Below, piece by piece: positions 27,603 to 37,000 of a stretch of DNA of 64,000 nucleotides. Location of the stretch: the NCBI GenBank assembly GCA_937124965.1, contig CAKZLB010000067.1, forward strand, positions 107,455-171,454. The letters run 5' to 3'. How positions within the stretch are numbered: position 1 is the stretch's first letter; every line of letters starts with the position of its first letter. The stretch comes from an uncultured Bacteroidota bacterium. Its GTDB lineage: Bacteria; Bacteroidota; Bacteroidia; NS11-12g; UBA9320. The notes beneath the pieces were generated by a model that did no database searches, was not told where the DNA came from, and saw only the letters and a list, made by a program, of their open reading frames with translations. The position numbers and the translations under genes were made by a program.

Positions 27603-28016
27603 TTATGCTATCTCTTGTTCTAAGTATGTTTTCAATTTATGCGCTTGACTATCTACAAAACTTCGAAGTTTTGGTTCAGCCATCATTTTCATAAACATAT
27701 TTAACTCTGCGTTTATTTTACCCACTACCGAGGAATCATCGCCATTCGGTTGGATTATCCATTCAATGTCGAACGAAAATGGAAGCTTTCCTTTGGGTTT
27801 AAGTTTAATACGCTGATCTTTTTGAGAATCTTCAATGGTGATCGAAAAAGCTCCTAAACCCTTTAAAGACAATTCTGCTTTGTCATTGCTTGCTTTAAAG
27901 TCAGAGACCTCAGATGCTGGCATTAAATTTTCATAATTTCGCAAGTCACTGAGAAAGTCAAAGACTTTGGATGGACTGCGTTTTATCTTTAATTCTTCAC
28001 TAGAAATTTCTGTCAT
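27603..28016 (-). CDS. SRPBCC (START-like) family protein
   Basis: A 137-aa soluble protein with the SRPBCC fold pattern: KIKRSPSKVFDFLSDLRNYENLMP at the start, a run of beta strands (AELSLKGLGAFSITI, RIKLKPKGKLPFSFDIEWII) and a long C-terminal helix (MKMMAEPKLRSFVDSQAHKL). Such proteins bind lipids or other hydrophobic ligands, but no ligand can be assigned. It lies between a DUF4199 gene (3-bp gap) and plsC (5-bp gap). Confidence 0.8.
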   Translation of the reverse strand: MTEISSEELKIKRSPSKVFDFLSDLRNYENLMPASEVSDFKASNDKAELSLKGLGAFSITIEDSQKDQRIKLKPKGKLPFSFDIEWIIQPNGDDSSVVGKINAELNMFMKMMAEPKLRSFVDSQAHKLKTYLEQEIA

Positions 28017-28019
28017 AAT

Positions 28020-28529
28020 TTATCCGGCTAAACTATTTCTATCTGCAATAAAACCTGCAAAAAATGCAGTGAACACAACACCAACTACAAGGTATAATCC
28101 AAACTCCAACGCCGAGTGGTACATTACGGTAAACCGACTTTCAATAGCACTTTTCACCTCAGATATTTTTGCCATTTCTTCAGGGTTGTCCTTGTTCGTT
28201 TTTATCCATTCGTCATAAGCATACTCCTTCGCTTCATTAAAAAATGAACCATCTGGGTAATGCATCATCGAATAACCAATTCCCGAAAATGTAGAGCACA
28301 CAATTGCTATCATTAGCCCACTAAAAGATGTTCGTAAGAAGCTAATTCCTCCGTTTAGTTTTTTTATTAGAACAACACCAAATACAATACAAACAACCAA
28401 TGCCAAAATTTTCCCATAGATCACGCCGGCCATGCTATCAAAGCCGAACACTCCCTTATAAAGAAAGTACTCTAGAAGCGCTGAAATAGCTCCAGCTATT
28501 CCACCAAAAATTAAATAGTATTTACTCAC
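28020..28529 (-). CDS. DUF4199-like membrane protein
   Basis: A 169-aa inner-membrane protein with four predicted helices (about 3-22, 35-55, 66-88 and 140-163) and a hydrophilic stretch with charged residues between the third and fourth. Its glycine-rich first helix (YLIFGGIAGAISALLEYFLY) and layout match DUF4199, a Bacteroidota family of unknown function. It is co-directional with SRPBCC and plsC in a probable membrane-related operon. Confidence 0.7.
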   Translation of the reverse strand: MSKYYLIFGGIAGAISALLEYFLYKGVFGFDSMAGVIYGKILALVVCIVFGVVLIKKLNGGISFLRTSFSGLMIAIVCSTFSGIGYSMMHYPDGSFFNEAKEYAYDEWIKTNKDNPEEMAKISEVKSAIESRFTVMYHSALEFGLYLVVGVVFTAFFAGFIADRNSLAG

Positions 28530-28554
28530 AAATATGAATTAATTGCGGACCAGT

Positions 28555-28845
28555 TTAGTCTTCATCGTGCTCCTCACGATCTCTTTGAAATTCTTCAAAA
28601 TCGTATTCGGGCATTAGTTCAGATTTAACATGATTGACAGTTGCTGTGAAAGCATCCATGAACTTATTAAAATCCTCCTTATAAAGGAATATTTTGTGTT
28701 TTACATAGTTCCCATCTTCGAAGCGTTTTTTGCTTTCCGTGATGGTGATGTAATAATCATTTCCTTTCGTGGTCTTGACGTCAAAAAAATAGGTTCTTTT
28801 ACCAGCCCTAACGCGTTTAGAAAACACTTCTCGATTATCTTCCAT
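28555..28845 (-). CDS. PUR family (DUF3276) nucleic-acid-binding protein
   Basis: A 96-aa protein with the bacterial PUR-alpha-like repeat: FSKRVRAGKRTYFFDVKTTKGNDYYITITESKK is the beta-sheet half, then a basic HKIFLYKEDFNKFMDAF helix, and it ends in an acidic tail (EFQRDREEHDED). In Borrelia the related BpuR binds DNA and RNA and regulates expression; the Bacteroidota members are largely unstudied. It is 25 bp upstream of the DUF4199 gene and 86 bp downstream of the ABC exporter. Confidence 0.88.
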   Translation of the reverse strand: MEDNREVFSKRVRAGKRTYFFDVKTTKGNDYYITITESKKRFEDGNYVKHKIFLYKEDFNKFMDAFTATVNHVKSELMPEYDFEEFQRDREEHDED

Positions 28846-28931
28846 CTCCTGTCTTATTTTTTTACTAAATCTTCCTCAAAAAAAGCGAATTACTTCCGGT
28901 TAAGCAAGTAAAACATTTACCGATGTGTTCG

Positions 28932-30704
28932 TCAAACTACTTGATTTTGAGCATTTTGAGTTTTTACCATTTCAGAAAACAAACCTGATTTATTCATCAA
29001 TTCGCTCGGACTTCCACTTTCAACCATTTTACCTTCGTCTAAAACGATGATAAAATCTGCATCTTCCACTGTTGAAACTCTATGACTTATCAATACGACT
29101 GTTTGATTGGTTCGAAGTTTTTTAAGGTTCGATTTGATTGTCCTTTCAGTTTGAGTATCAACTGCAGACAAACTATCATCCATTATAAGTATTTGAGGCT
29201 CACGTATTAACGCTCGGGCGATTGCAACACGTTGTTTTTGTCCACCACTCAAAGTAATTCCACGTTCTCCAAGTATCGTTTCAAGTCCTTTATTGAAACC
29301 TTGTATGTCATTCCAGACATCGCTCATCGAACACACTTTTTCAATCTCAACATCTGTAAGTTCAGACTCAGAACCAAAAAGGATATTATCCCGAATTGTT
29401 TCAGAAAACAAGAAAATGTCTTGAGGCACATAACCGAATAGCGACCGATATTTCGGTAAATTTAAGTCTAGAACGGGCTTTCCATCAATCAAAACTTCAC
29501 CAGAGGTTGGGTTATATAAGCGCATTAATATTGAAGCTAATGTTGATTTACCACTTCCAGTCGTTCCAATAATTCCAATGGTTTGCCCCTTTTTTATTTC
29601 AAAATTTATATTTGAGAGGACAGGTTGTTTGTTGTATGAAAATGAAACATCATTTATTTCTAGGGATGATTCAAAACTCACATTAATATCACCTTCTGTC
29701 TCTTCAGGTTTTTCATCCAAAAAGAGATTTATCCGTTCTTGAGAAGCACTTGCTCTTTGAATAATACTTGTAACCCACCCTAATGATGCTACTGGCCAAG
29801 TCAACATATTTACATAGATTACATATTCAGCTATATTGCCGAAAGAAAACGTACCTGCAATAACTTGCTTGCCTCCAAAGTAAATAGTTATTATTACGCT
29901 TAAACCGACAAGCATCATCGTTAAAGGAAAAAATAACGAATTAACCTGAACAAGCCTCATATATTGCTTTTTGTAATCAACACTTTTATCTAAAAATTTT
30001 GATCCGAAATGTTTTTCTGATGCAAAAGACTTCAGCACTCGAATTCCAGAAAATGCTTCTTGTACGTAGGTAGTTATATCCGAGAGTTTCGCTTGTAAGA
30101 CACTGCTTCGTTTATTTATGATTTCGCTTACGTAGTAAATACTGATAGATAAAATTGGTAGCGGAATCAACACGTATAGAGTAATTGTTGGATTGATAGA
30201 TATCATTACAGAAATGACTAAAACGAACATCACAACAAGATTTATAGTGTACATAACAGCAGGTCCGAGATACATTCTAACCTGGCTTACGTCCTCGCTA
30301 ATGCGATTCATCAAATCTCCAGTATAATTCTTACTGTAAAAACCTGCACCTAGTTTCTGGTAATGTGCGAATATTTCATTCTTTAAATCATATTCGATGT
30401 ATCGTGACATTACAATAATAGTCTGCCTCATGAAATACATAAATACACCTTTGATGATCGCACTTAATAGAACTAAGCCGCCAAAAAATAAAGCCATGGT
30501 TGATATTTCCTCTCCAATAATCTCTTTTGGAACATTCAAAATCGAAAAAAGCTTAACGTTGGCAATCATACCATCAATAGCTGTCCGCACAATTGGTGCT
30601 ATCAGAATAGCGAATATGTTCGAGCAAATTATGAATACAATACCAAACATCAAGTAAACTCGATATTTTTTGAAGTATTTGTTTAAATAAAATAACGGTC
30701 TCAA
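28932..30704 (-). CDS. ABC exporter (fused permease-ATPase), MsbA/lipid-exporter-like
   Basis: A 590-aa half-transporter. Residues 1-330 form a six-helix exporter domain and 345-590 the ATPase: Walker A GTTGSGKST (380-388), Q-loop PQDIFLF, signature LSGGQKQRVAIARAL, Walker B ILIMDD and the H-loop ISHR. The residue after Walker B is Asp (MDDSLSAVD) where the usual catalytic Glu stands. That is typical of degenerate sites in heterodimeric exporters, but also occurs in Bacteroidota MsbA-like proteins as I recall them. It probably exports lipid or drug from the inner membrane. A good promoter lies 44 bases upstream. Confidence 0.9.
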   Translation of the reverse strand: MRPLFYLNKYFKKYRVYLMFGIVFIICSNIFAILIAPIVRTAIDGMIANVKLFSILNVPKEIIGEEISTMALFFGGLVLLSAIIKGVFMYFMRQTIIVMSRYIEYDLKNEIFAHYQKLGAGFYSKNYTGDLMNRISEDVSQVRMYLGPAVMYTINLVVMFVLVISVMISINPTITLYVLIPLPILSISIYYVSEIINKRSSVLQAKLSDITTYVQEAFSGIRVLKSFASEKHFGSKFLDKSVDYKKQYMRLVQVNSLFFPLTMMLVGLSVIITIYFGGKQVIAGTFSFGNIAEYVIYVNMLTWPVASLGWVTSIIQRASASQERINLFLDEKPEETEGDINVSFESSLEINDVSFSYNKQPVLSNINFEIKKGQTIGIIGTTGSGKSTLASILMRLYNPTSGEVLIDGKPVLDLNLPKYRSLFGYVPQDIFLFSETIRDNILFGSESELTDVEIEKVCSMSDVWNDIQGFNKGLETILGERGITLSGGQKQRVAIARALIREPQILIMDDSLSAVDTQTERTIKSNLKKLRTNQTVVLISHRVSTVEDADFIIVLDEGKMVESGSPSELMNKSGLFSEMVKTQNAQNQVV

Positions 30705-30747
30705 AGTGGGTGGTATTCAGTTAAAAAAAAGAGTAATTTCGCATCGG

Positions 30748-30779
30748 CAAATTTAAGCCGATATTCAACAATCAACAAA
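30748..30779 (-). promoter_or_regulatory. Promoter of the ABC exporter gene
   Basis: On the minus strand, TTTG (30779 to 30776) is followed by exactly 20 bases and then TAAATTTG (30755 to 30748). This is a full match to the Bacteroidota consensus TTTG-N19/20-TAnnTTTG and the clearest promoter in the window. It lies 44 bases before the start codon and overlaps the leader of the divergent dehydrogenase. Confidence 0.75.
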
Positions 30780-30788
30780 GTACAGTAA

Positions 30789-31889
30789 ATGACGGAGGTA
30801 TCACAGGTAAAGAACCAATTAAGTACAAATTTGTTTGCAAATTTGACCGAACATGATCACGAACAAATACTTGTTTGTAATGACAATCATACAGGGCTAA
30901 AAGCGATCATCGCGATTCATAATACCGTTTTAGGACCAGGACTTGGTGGAACTAGAATGTGGAATTATAACAATGAATCAGAGGCTATGAAAGACGTTCT
31001 TCGTCTAAGTAGAGGAATGACATATAAAGCATCTATTTCTGGATTAAATCTAGGAGGTGCAAAAGCAGTAATTATTGGAGATGCAAAGACCCAAAAAAGT
31101 GAAGCGTTAATGCGGAAATTTGGTCGTTTTGTAAACAACCTTGCGGGAAAATACATTACAGCTGAAGATGTTGGGACTACCACTCAAGATATGGAGTATG
31201 TAAATATGGAAACTGACAATGTTGTTGGCCTTCCTGAAAGCCGCGGTGGAGGAGGAGATCCATCGCCAGTAACAGCATACGGAGTGTACGTAGGCATGAA
31301 AGCTGCTGCAAAAAAGCGTTGGGGAACTGATAGTCTTTCAGGTAAAAAAGTTGCGGTAATGGGTATCGGTAAAGTAGGTATTCACTTACTAGAATACATG
31401 CACAAAGAAGGAGCGCAGTTTTACGTGTCAGATATGAATGATGCTGCTTTAAAAGATGCTGCTAACAGATTTGGAGCGACCGTTGTAGCTAATGATGCGA
31501 TCTACGACACTGATGCTGATATTTTTGCACCTTGTGCATTAGGAGGTATCATTAACACGGAAACAATTGAAAGATTAAAGTGCCAAGTAATTGCAGGTGC
31601 TGCAAACAATCAGCTAGATGATGAAGATATTCATGGAGATATGTTGGTTAAAAAAGATATAATTTATGCTCCTGATTTTTTGATTAATGCTGGTGGTTTA
31701 ATAAATGTATATTCAGAATGGACTGGATACAATAGAGAAAATGCTTTAAGAGACACTGAACGCATCTATGAAACGTTAGAGTCTATCTTTAAAGTGTCAG
31801 ATGAAACTGGATTGCACATGCAAGCTGCAGCTACTCATTTAGCTGAAAAAAGAGTAAATGATATAATGAGAGTTCAATCTAAAATATAG
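30789..31889 (+). CDS. ldh: Leucine dehydrogenase-type amino acid dehydrogenase
   Basis: A 366-aa NAD-dependent enzyme that oxidatively deaminates branched-chain amino acids. Motifs are GPGLGGTRMWNY (substrate glycine loop), SGLNLGGAKAVI with the catalytic Lys, ITAEDVGTT, the hinge GGGGDPSPVTAYGV, the Rossmann fold VAVMGIGKVGIHL, and APCALGGIINTETI. Length fits leucine/valine/phenylalanine dehydrogenases, and I cannot separate these activities with certainty. It is divergent from the ABC exporter and monocistronic, with a strong terminator 18 bp after the stop. Confidence 0.9.
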   Translation: MTEVSQVKNQLSTNLFANLTEHDHEQILVCNDNHTGLKAIIAIHNTVLGPGLGGTRMWNYNNESEAMKDVLRLSRGMTYKASISGLNLGGAKAVIIGDAKTQKSEALMRKFGRFVNNLAGKYITAEDVGTTTQDMEYVNMETDNVVGLPESRGGGGDPSPVTAYGVYVGMKAAAKKRWGTDSLSGKKVAVMGIGKVGIHLLEYMHKEGAQFYVSDMNDAALKDAANRFGATVVANDAIYDTDADIFAPCALGGIINTETIERLKCQVIAGAANNQLDDEDIHGDMLVKKDIIYAPDFLINAGGLINVYSEWTGYNRENALRDTERIYETLESIFKVSDETGLHMQAAATHLAEKRVNDIMRVQSKI

Positions 31890-31907
31890 AAGTTCTCGAT
31901 TTTAAAT

Positions 31908-31943
31908 AAAAAAGGCTCGCTGGATATCCAGCGAGCCTTTTTT
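31908..31943. terminator. Bidirectional terminator, long perfect palindrome
   Basis: AAAAAAGGCTCGCTGGAT and its exact complement form an 18-bp inverted repeat with no spacer, with poly-A before and poly-T after. It lies between the convergent dehydrogenase and the FlaA1/CapD-type gene and serves both strands. Confidence 0.92.
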
Positions 31944-31959
31944 TATGGTCATTTATTGA

Positions 31960-33885
31960 CTAACTAATTTCAATTGACTTTTTTGCTTTTACATCTAATT
32001 CTTCATATATCGAATTGTTGCTGATAAACTCTGGAACCAACTGTTTCATGCTTGCAACAATTAACCTATTCGTCAGATTGTCTTTGTTTTTCAACATCCC
32101 AATAATTATTTCATTGATTTCGGTATAGTCAAATTTACGAACTTTCGCGACCATAATTTTTGGATGATGCGTACCTATTGTTTGTTCTTTCTGGTTTAGC
32201 AATTCTTCTGTTAGTTTTTCTCCTGGCCTTAAACCTGTATAAACTATTTCAATATCTTTTCCTTCTTGAAACCCAGAGAGTTTAATCATTTTTTTAGCTA
32301 AATCTACAATACGCACAGATTCACCCATGTCGAAAATAAATATCTCCCCACCGTTGCCCATAGCTCCAGCTTCTAGCACCAATTGACATGCCTCTGGAAT
32401 TGTCATGAAGTAACGAGTAATGTCAGGGTGTGTAACTGTGATTGGACCACCTTCTTCAATTTGTTTTTTGAATCGAGGTATCACAGAACCATTAGAGCCT
32501 AAAACGTTTCCAAATCGAGTGGTAATGAACTTCGTGTGGTTGTCTTCTTGTAAGTCTAATACATTGTTATATGATTGGACATAAATCTCAGCAATTCTCT
32601 TACTCGCACCCATTATATTTGTTGGGTTCACCGCCTTATCTGTTGATACAAACACAAACTTTTCTGCGTGATATTTAACTGCCATGTTAGCAAGTATCCT
32701 AGTGCCAAAAATATTAGTATTCACAGCTTCATATGGGTTGTCTTCCATAAGAGGGACGTGCTTATAGGCTGCAGCATGGAACACTATATCTGGTTTGAAC
32801 GCTCTAAATACGTGATCCATTCTTCCTTCATTGGCAACATCACCAATCACAACTTCAATGTTTTTTCGGTTTAAGGAATACTCAAGTTCATATAAAGGAG
32901 TTTCCGCTTGATCTAATAAAACAAGATATTTTGGTTCGTATTGAGCACATTGCTTCGAAATTTCACTTCCAATTGATCCAGCGGCTCCAGTAACTAATAT
33001 TACCTTTCCTTTAATTGCATTTCTGATATTTACATTTTCTAAACTTATCGGGTCTCTTCCAAGTAGGTCAGAAACGTTCACATTTTTTATTTGATTGAAC
33101 GTAAACTCTCCGTTAATCCATTTATCAATGGGTGGCACATTTTTGATTACAAGATTGTGTTGTAATCCCATTTCGATTACTTTTTTCTTCTTGTAGCCTG
33201 CTAACTCAGGAATGGCAATAATTAATTCTTTAGGTTGATATTTTTCAACGACATGTTCAAATTTTTTATTGAAATTATAAATGGATATTCCTTCTGCAGA
33301 CTTTCCTGATAATTGACGATTATCATCTAAAAAGGCAACTACTTTAAATTGCGAAGTCATATCAGCTTCAATAGATCGTTTGGCCATCATACCAGTGTGT
33401 CCAGCTCCATATATGATAATACTTTGCAGATTACTATTCTGTACACGATTTATTCTACGATAAATCATCTTGTAGGCTATTCTTAAACTTGTTAAGGCAA
33501 AAACACTAATAAGATAGTCCATTATGATGATTGATCTACGAGCGACAATCAAAATATCATACTCAGCTTGTATTACACGTCGAACAACAACAAATGCGAA
33601 CATCGACATCGTCATCGCAATAAAAATTCGTGATGCGTCTTGAACACTGGTGTACTTTACAATCCCTTTATAAGATTTTGTGAAAACAATAAAGATTGCT
33701 TTGAAACAAACCATTAGCATTAATGGAAGAACTAAATCCTTTATTGTAAAGGTTTCAAACTGTAAATTTCGAATAATTGAGTATGAAAAAAAGAAAGAGG
33801 CCGCTACGACTAAAAGGTCAATGATGAAAACAATCCATCGCGGCGTATGCCGGCTAAAAATTTTCCGTAGGTAGTCAAATATCAT
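31960..33885 (-). CDS. FlaA1/WbpM/CapD-type nucleotide-sugar dehydratase/epimerase
   Basis: A 641-aa inner-membrane protein for surface polysaccharide precursors. It has four to five N-terminal helices (to about 130), a first nucleotide-binding fold (IIYGAGHTGMMAKRSI, about 150) and a C-terminal SDR domain: ILVTGAAGSIGSEISKQ (about 297), FHAAAYKHVPLMEDNP, STDKAVNPTNIMGASKR, TRFGNVLGSNGSVIPRF and GLRPGEKLTEEL. Met replaces the usual Tyr before the xxxK, as in the long WbpM-like subfamily, which are UDP-GlcNAc 4,6-dehydratases. The exact sugar is not known. It probably cooperates with the glycan genes at 54891-58179. Confidence 0.92.
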   Translation of the reverse strand: MIFDYLRKIFSRHTPRWIVFIIDLLVVAASFFFSYSIIRNLQFETFTIKDLVLPLMLMVCFKAIFIVFTKSYKGIVKYTSVQDASRIFIAMTMSMFAFVVVRRVIQAEYDILIVARRSIIIMDYLISVFALTSLRIAYKMIYRRINRVQNSNLQSIIIYGAGHTGMMAKRSIEADMTSQFKVVAFLDDNRQLSGKSAEGISIYNFNKKFEHVVEKYQPKELIIAIPELAGYKKKKVIEMGLQHNLVIKNVPPIDKWINGEFTFNQIKNVNVSDLLGRDPISLENVNIRNAIKGKVILVTGAAGSIGSEISKQCAQYEPKYLVLLDQAETPLYELEYSLNRKNIEVVIGDVANEGRMDHVFRAFKPDIVFHAAAYKHVPLMEDNPYEAVNTNIFGTRILANMAVKYHAEKFVFVSTDKAVNPTNIMGASKRIAEIYVQSYNNVLDLQEDNHTKFITTRFGNVLGSNGSVIPRFKKQIEEGGPITVTHPDITRYFMTIPEACQLVLEAGAMGNGGEIFIFDMGESVRIVDLAKKMIKLSGFQEGKDIEIVYTGLRPGEKLTEELLNQKEQTIGTHHPKIMVAKVRKFDYTEINEIIIGMLKNKDNLTNRLIVASMKQLVPEFISNNSIYEELDVKAKKSIEIS

Positions 33886-33908
33886 TTAGGCGTTGTTTTA
33901 GTATCGTA

Positions 33909-33916
33909 CAAAAATA
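33909..33916 (-). promoter_or_regulatory. -7 box upstream of the FlaA1/CapD-type gene
   Basis: On the minus strand this reads TATTTTTG, fitting TAnnTTTG, 24 bases before the start codon at 33885. No good -33 partner is seen. Confidence 0.4.
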
Positions 33917-34014
33917 TAAGAAACTATTCTATTTTTTGCACATTAATTTTCTAGAAGGTGTTACGAGTTTATTATGTTTTTGGGTTCTCCCAATTTTAAC
34001 ATATTGTGAATGAG

Positions 34015-37000
34015 TTATTTGATAACGGTTACGGTTCCTTTTCTGTGGTGAACAGATCGGTCCCAACCCGTGTATCGAATTTTGTAGATATACACGTTAT
34101 TTGGGGCAATTTCCCCTTTATAGTAACCATCCCAGTCTTTTTTTACATTGTTTGAGTCATACACTTTTTCACCCCATCTGTTATAAACCTGTACTTCATA
34201 TTCCTTCACAAAAACAGGAACAATCCCCCATAATTCATTTAACCCATCATGGTTAGGTGTAAAGGCATTTGGAACATGTAATAATGGAGGTTGGATTAAA
34301 TAAATCTTGTTAGACTGACTTTCCGCACTATATCCTGAACCATTTTCATAAGCAGTTACCCTATACCAATATCCACCCCAACAATAGTCGAATACGGTGT
34401 CAATAAACTCGCGTGTATCATAAGTTGTAGCGACAATAGGTCGTAATGAGCCTGTGTCAACACTACGCGATAACACATACTCGTTAACACCTGCAGGCCA
34501 GTCTTTGTACTTATTCCACCACAGGTCATGTTGAAATGGCTGGGTTTTTCCTTCAAGAACTATGGTGCACCCTATATTGCTATGAGAACTCCTATGACCG
34601 CAATTGTCGTTGACTATAATTACATAACAATATGACTCGTTATTCACGCTTACTTTTGTATCTATGATCGACGTATCATAAACATTGTATGTTGACGTAT
34701 AATATTCATATTCGTCCTTCTCAGAATTCTTCTTACGGTATACGTCATAATAGCCAAAGTCAGCCTCTTTGCTCGCTAGCCAAATAACCTTAACATTGTT
34801 ATCATCAGTAACGGTTGCCGTCTTCAGGTAGGTAGACTCAATCGGAAGTTCAAATTCCTTTGTAGTAGATATTTTATATGAAGCAGAACCCTCCTCATCG
34901 CACAAGTTGGTAACTACCATAAAGTATTGGTAGTTGTTCTTCTTAGGTTTGATAACATCTGCATCGATGTATGTTGCTCCTTTCACGGATGTGTACGATC
35001 GTAATTCCGTTGTATCTCCATTAGGCCAAATCTTATACAACGTGGTCTTTTGAAAATATTTAGAAGATGCAATCGGATTCCATGTAATACTTATTGAGTC
35101 ATCACCTAGAAAGTTAATACATATTGTTTTTGGTGGATCTAAAACTGGTGGAGGTTTTACAACAAATCTGATATAAGCAAAACTGTCTAATACTGCTGGA
35201 CATCCTTGATCAAAAACATACACATAAGCACTTAATGTATCGCCAACTTGGTCACAACGAGCTGTTAGTGACATTTGCTGAGCCCACGATTCAAGTGCTT
35301 TTGAACTTTTCGTTAGCTTAACAAAATTAGACGTGGTATTAACGTCTGGCTCTATACTCACAAACAAACTGTCATCATCTGGGTCTGTGATTCGATACAC
35401 AAAACTAAACGTGTCTAACGCATTAAATTCATAAAGGGAATCACTTAATCTTGGCTTTCGGTTTAGGTTTCCAAATGCAATCTTAAAAGCGGCATTACTG
35501 CATCTAGGACTAATGTTTTTTTCAGCATATGCACCAGGTGTTGTTGGAAAGTCGCTGATAGCGTGATCCCAGTTGTTATCTGGGCAACTTGCACAAACTG
35601 ATTGATATATAACACCCTTTTTGTCAAATCGACTTGTTCCTCCGTCTACATGGTCATTGGTCTCCGAACCTCCAAAGTATGTACCATAGAGTAACTCTTT
35701 GGCTTGTTTGCTCAGCACCATTAAGTAAAAGTCGCTACCATCCGTAGTTTTTTGATATGCGTCGTACGTTATTGGAAGTTTGTACGTATCACTAAACGAT
35801 TTAGTACTAGTTTCTCCACCCCATCCTGAGACGAATATTTTGCGACATTCATCCACTAAAAATGCATTGATAGTAATGTCGGGAGATTGTTTTCCTGTAC
35901 CAAAGCACGTTGAGAATTCAACATTGTCTAACTCTTCATCAAATTTCGTAATAAACTGTCCACTGTTGCCATTGTTGTAAACATTTGGTGTAATTGGCAT
36001 TTTACCCATTGTTTGTCCAACAACATAAATTTTATTCTCAAAGTCAATTTCAAGAGCAAATATTTGATCGTAACTCTTGGTGCCCCAATAAGCTGTTTTC
36101 TCAAGAGTATGATTTACAGGATCAAGAACGGCAATAAATCCATCGGCAGTTCCACCTTGTGCCTTAGGTCCAATTTTAGCGGTTGATTTGTTTAAATCAT
36201 CACTTTTTGTACCACCAGAAGCATAGATCATTCCTTTGTTATCGATGTCTACCGTGTACAGAGCATCCCCATCACTTCCTCCTAAATAACTCGACCACAG
36301 TAACTGGCTTAAATCCGAATTGAACGATAGAAACAATCCATCTTGGCGACCATTTCTTCTGGTTTGGAATGCGTTAACTAATGGAAAGTTATCAGAACTG
36401 GTGCAGGACGACGCATATATTGTTCCTTGATCATTAACGATCACTTCTCCTCGATGATTGTCAGCATAAAAGAAATTAAGAATCGGTTCGTTGTTCTGGC
36501 CATCAACATCAGCACCACCGACATATGTTGACCCTAGTAAGGCAGTTCCTGAATTGTTAAGTTTAGTAATGATTATATCCATTTTTCCCCCATTTTTACT
36601 TTGAAAGGGTGAATCACCTAAAGGGAAATTCTCTGAATTAGATGTTCCAAATACAATTAAATTGCCTTGTTTGTCAACTACAATACTATGTGGATACTCA
36701 TTGTTGCTACCACCTAAATATGTAGCATAAATCAGATTAGAACCTTCTGATGAATATTTACTTAAAACAATGTCACACGGAAATATTTCTCCACCAAATT
36801 CATCATACAACATTCCGCCTCCATACTCATTTTGAAATGCACCTAATGTGGCCGGATAAGTGCCATTTTTGTTGAAGAAGGTGTCTGGAGAAGTAGCAAT
36901 GCCGCCAGCATACATGTTTCCAAGTGTATCATATGTTGCCGTAAATCCAAAATTGTCAACACTATTACCTGCATACGTTGCAAAAACAACTTCAGGATCA

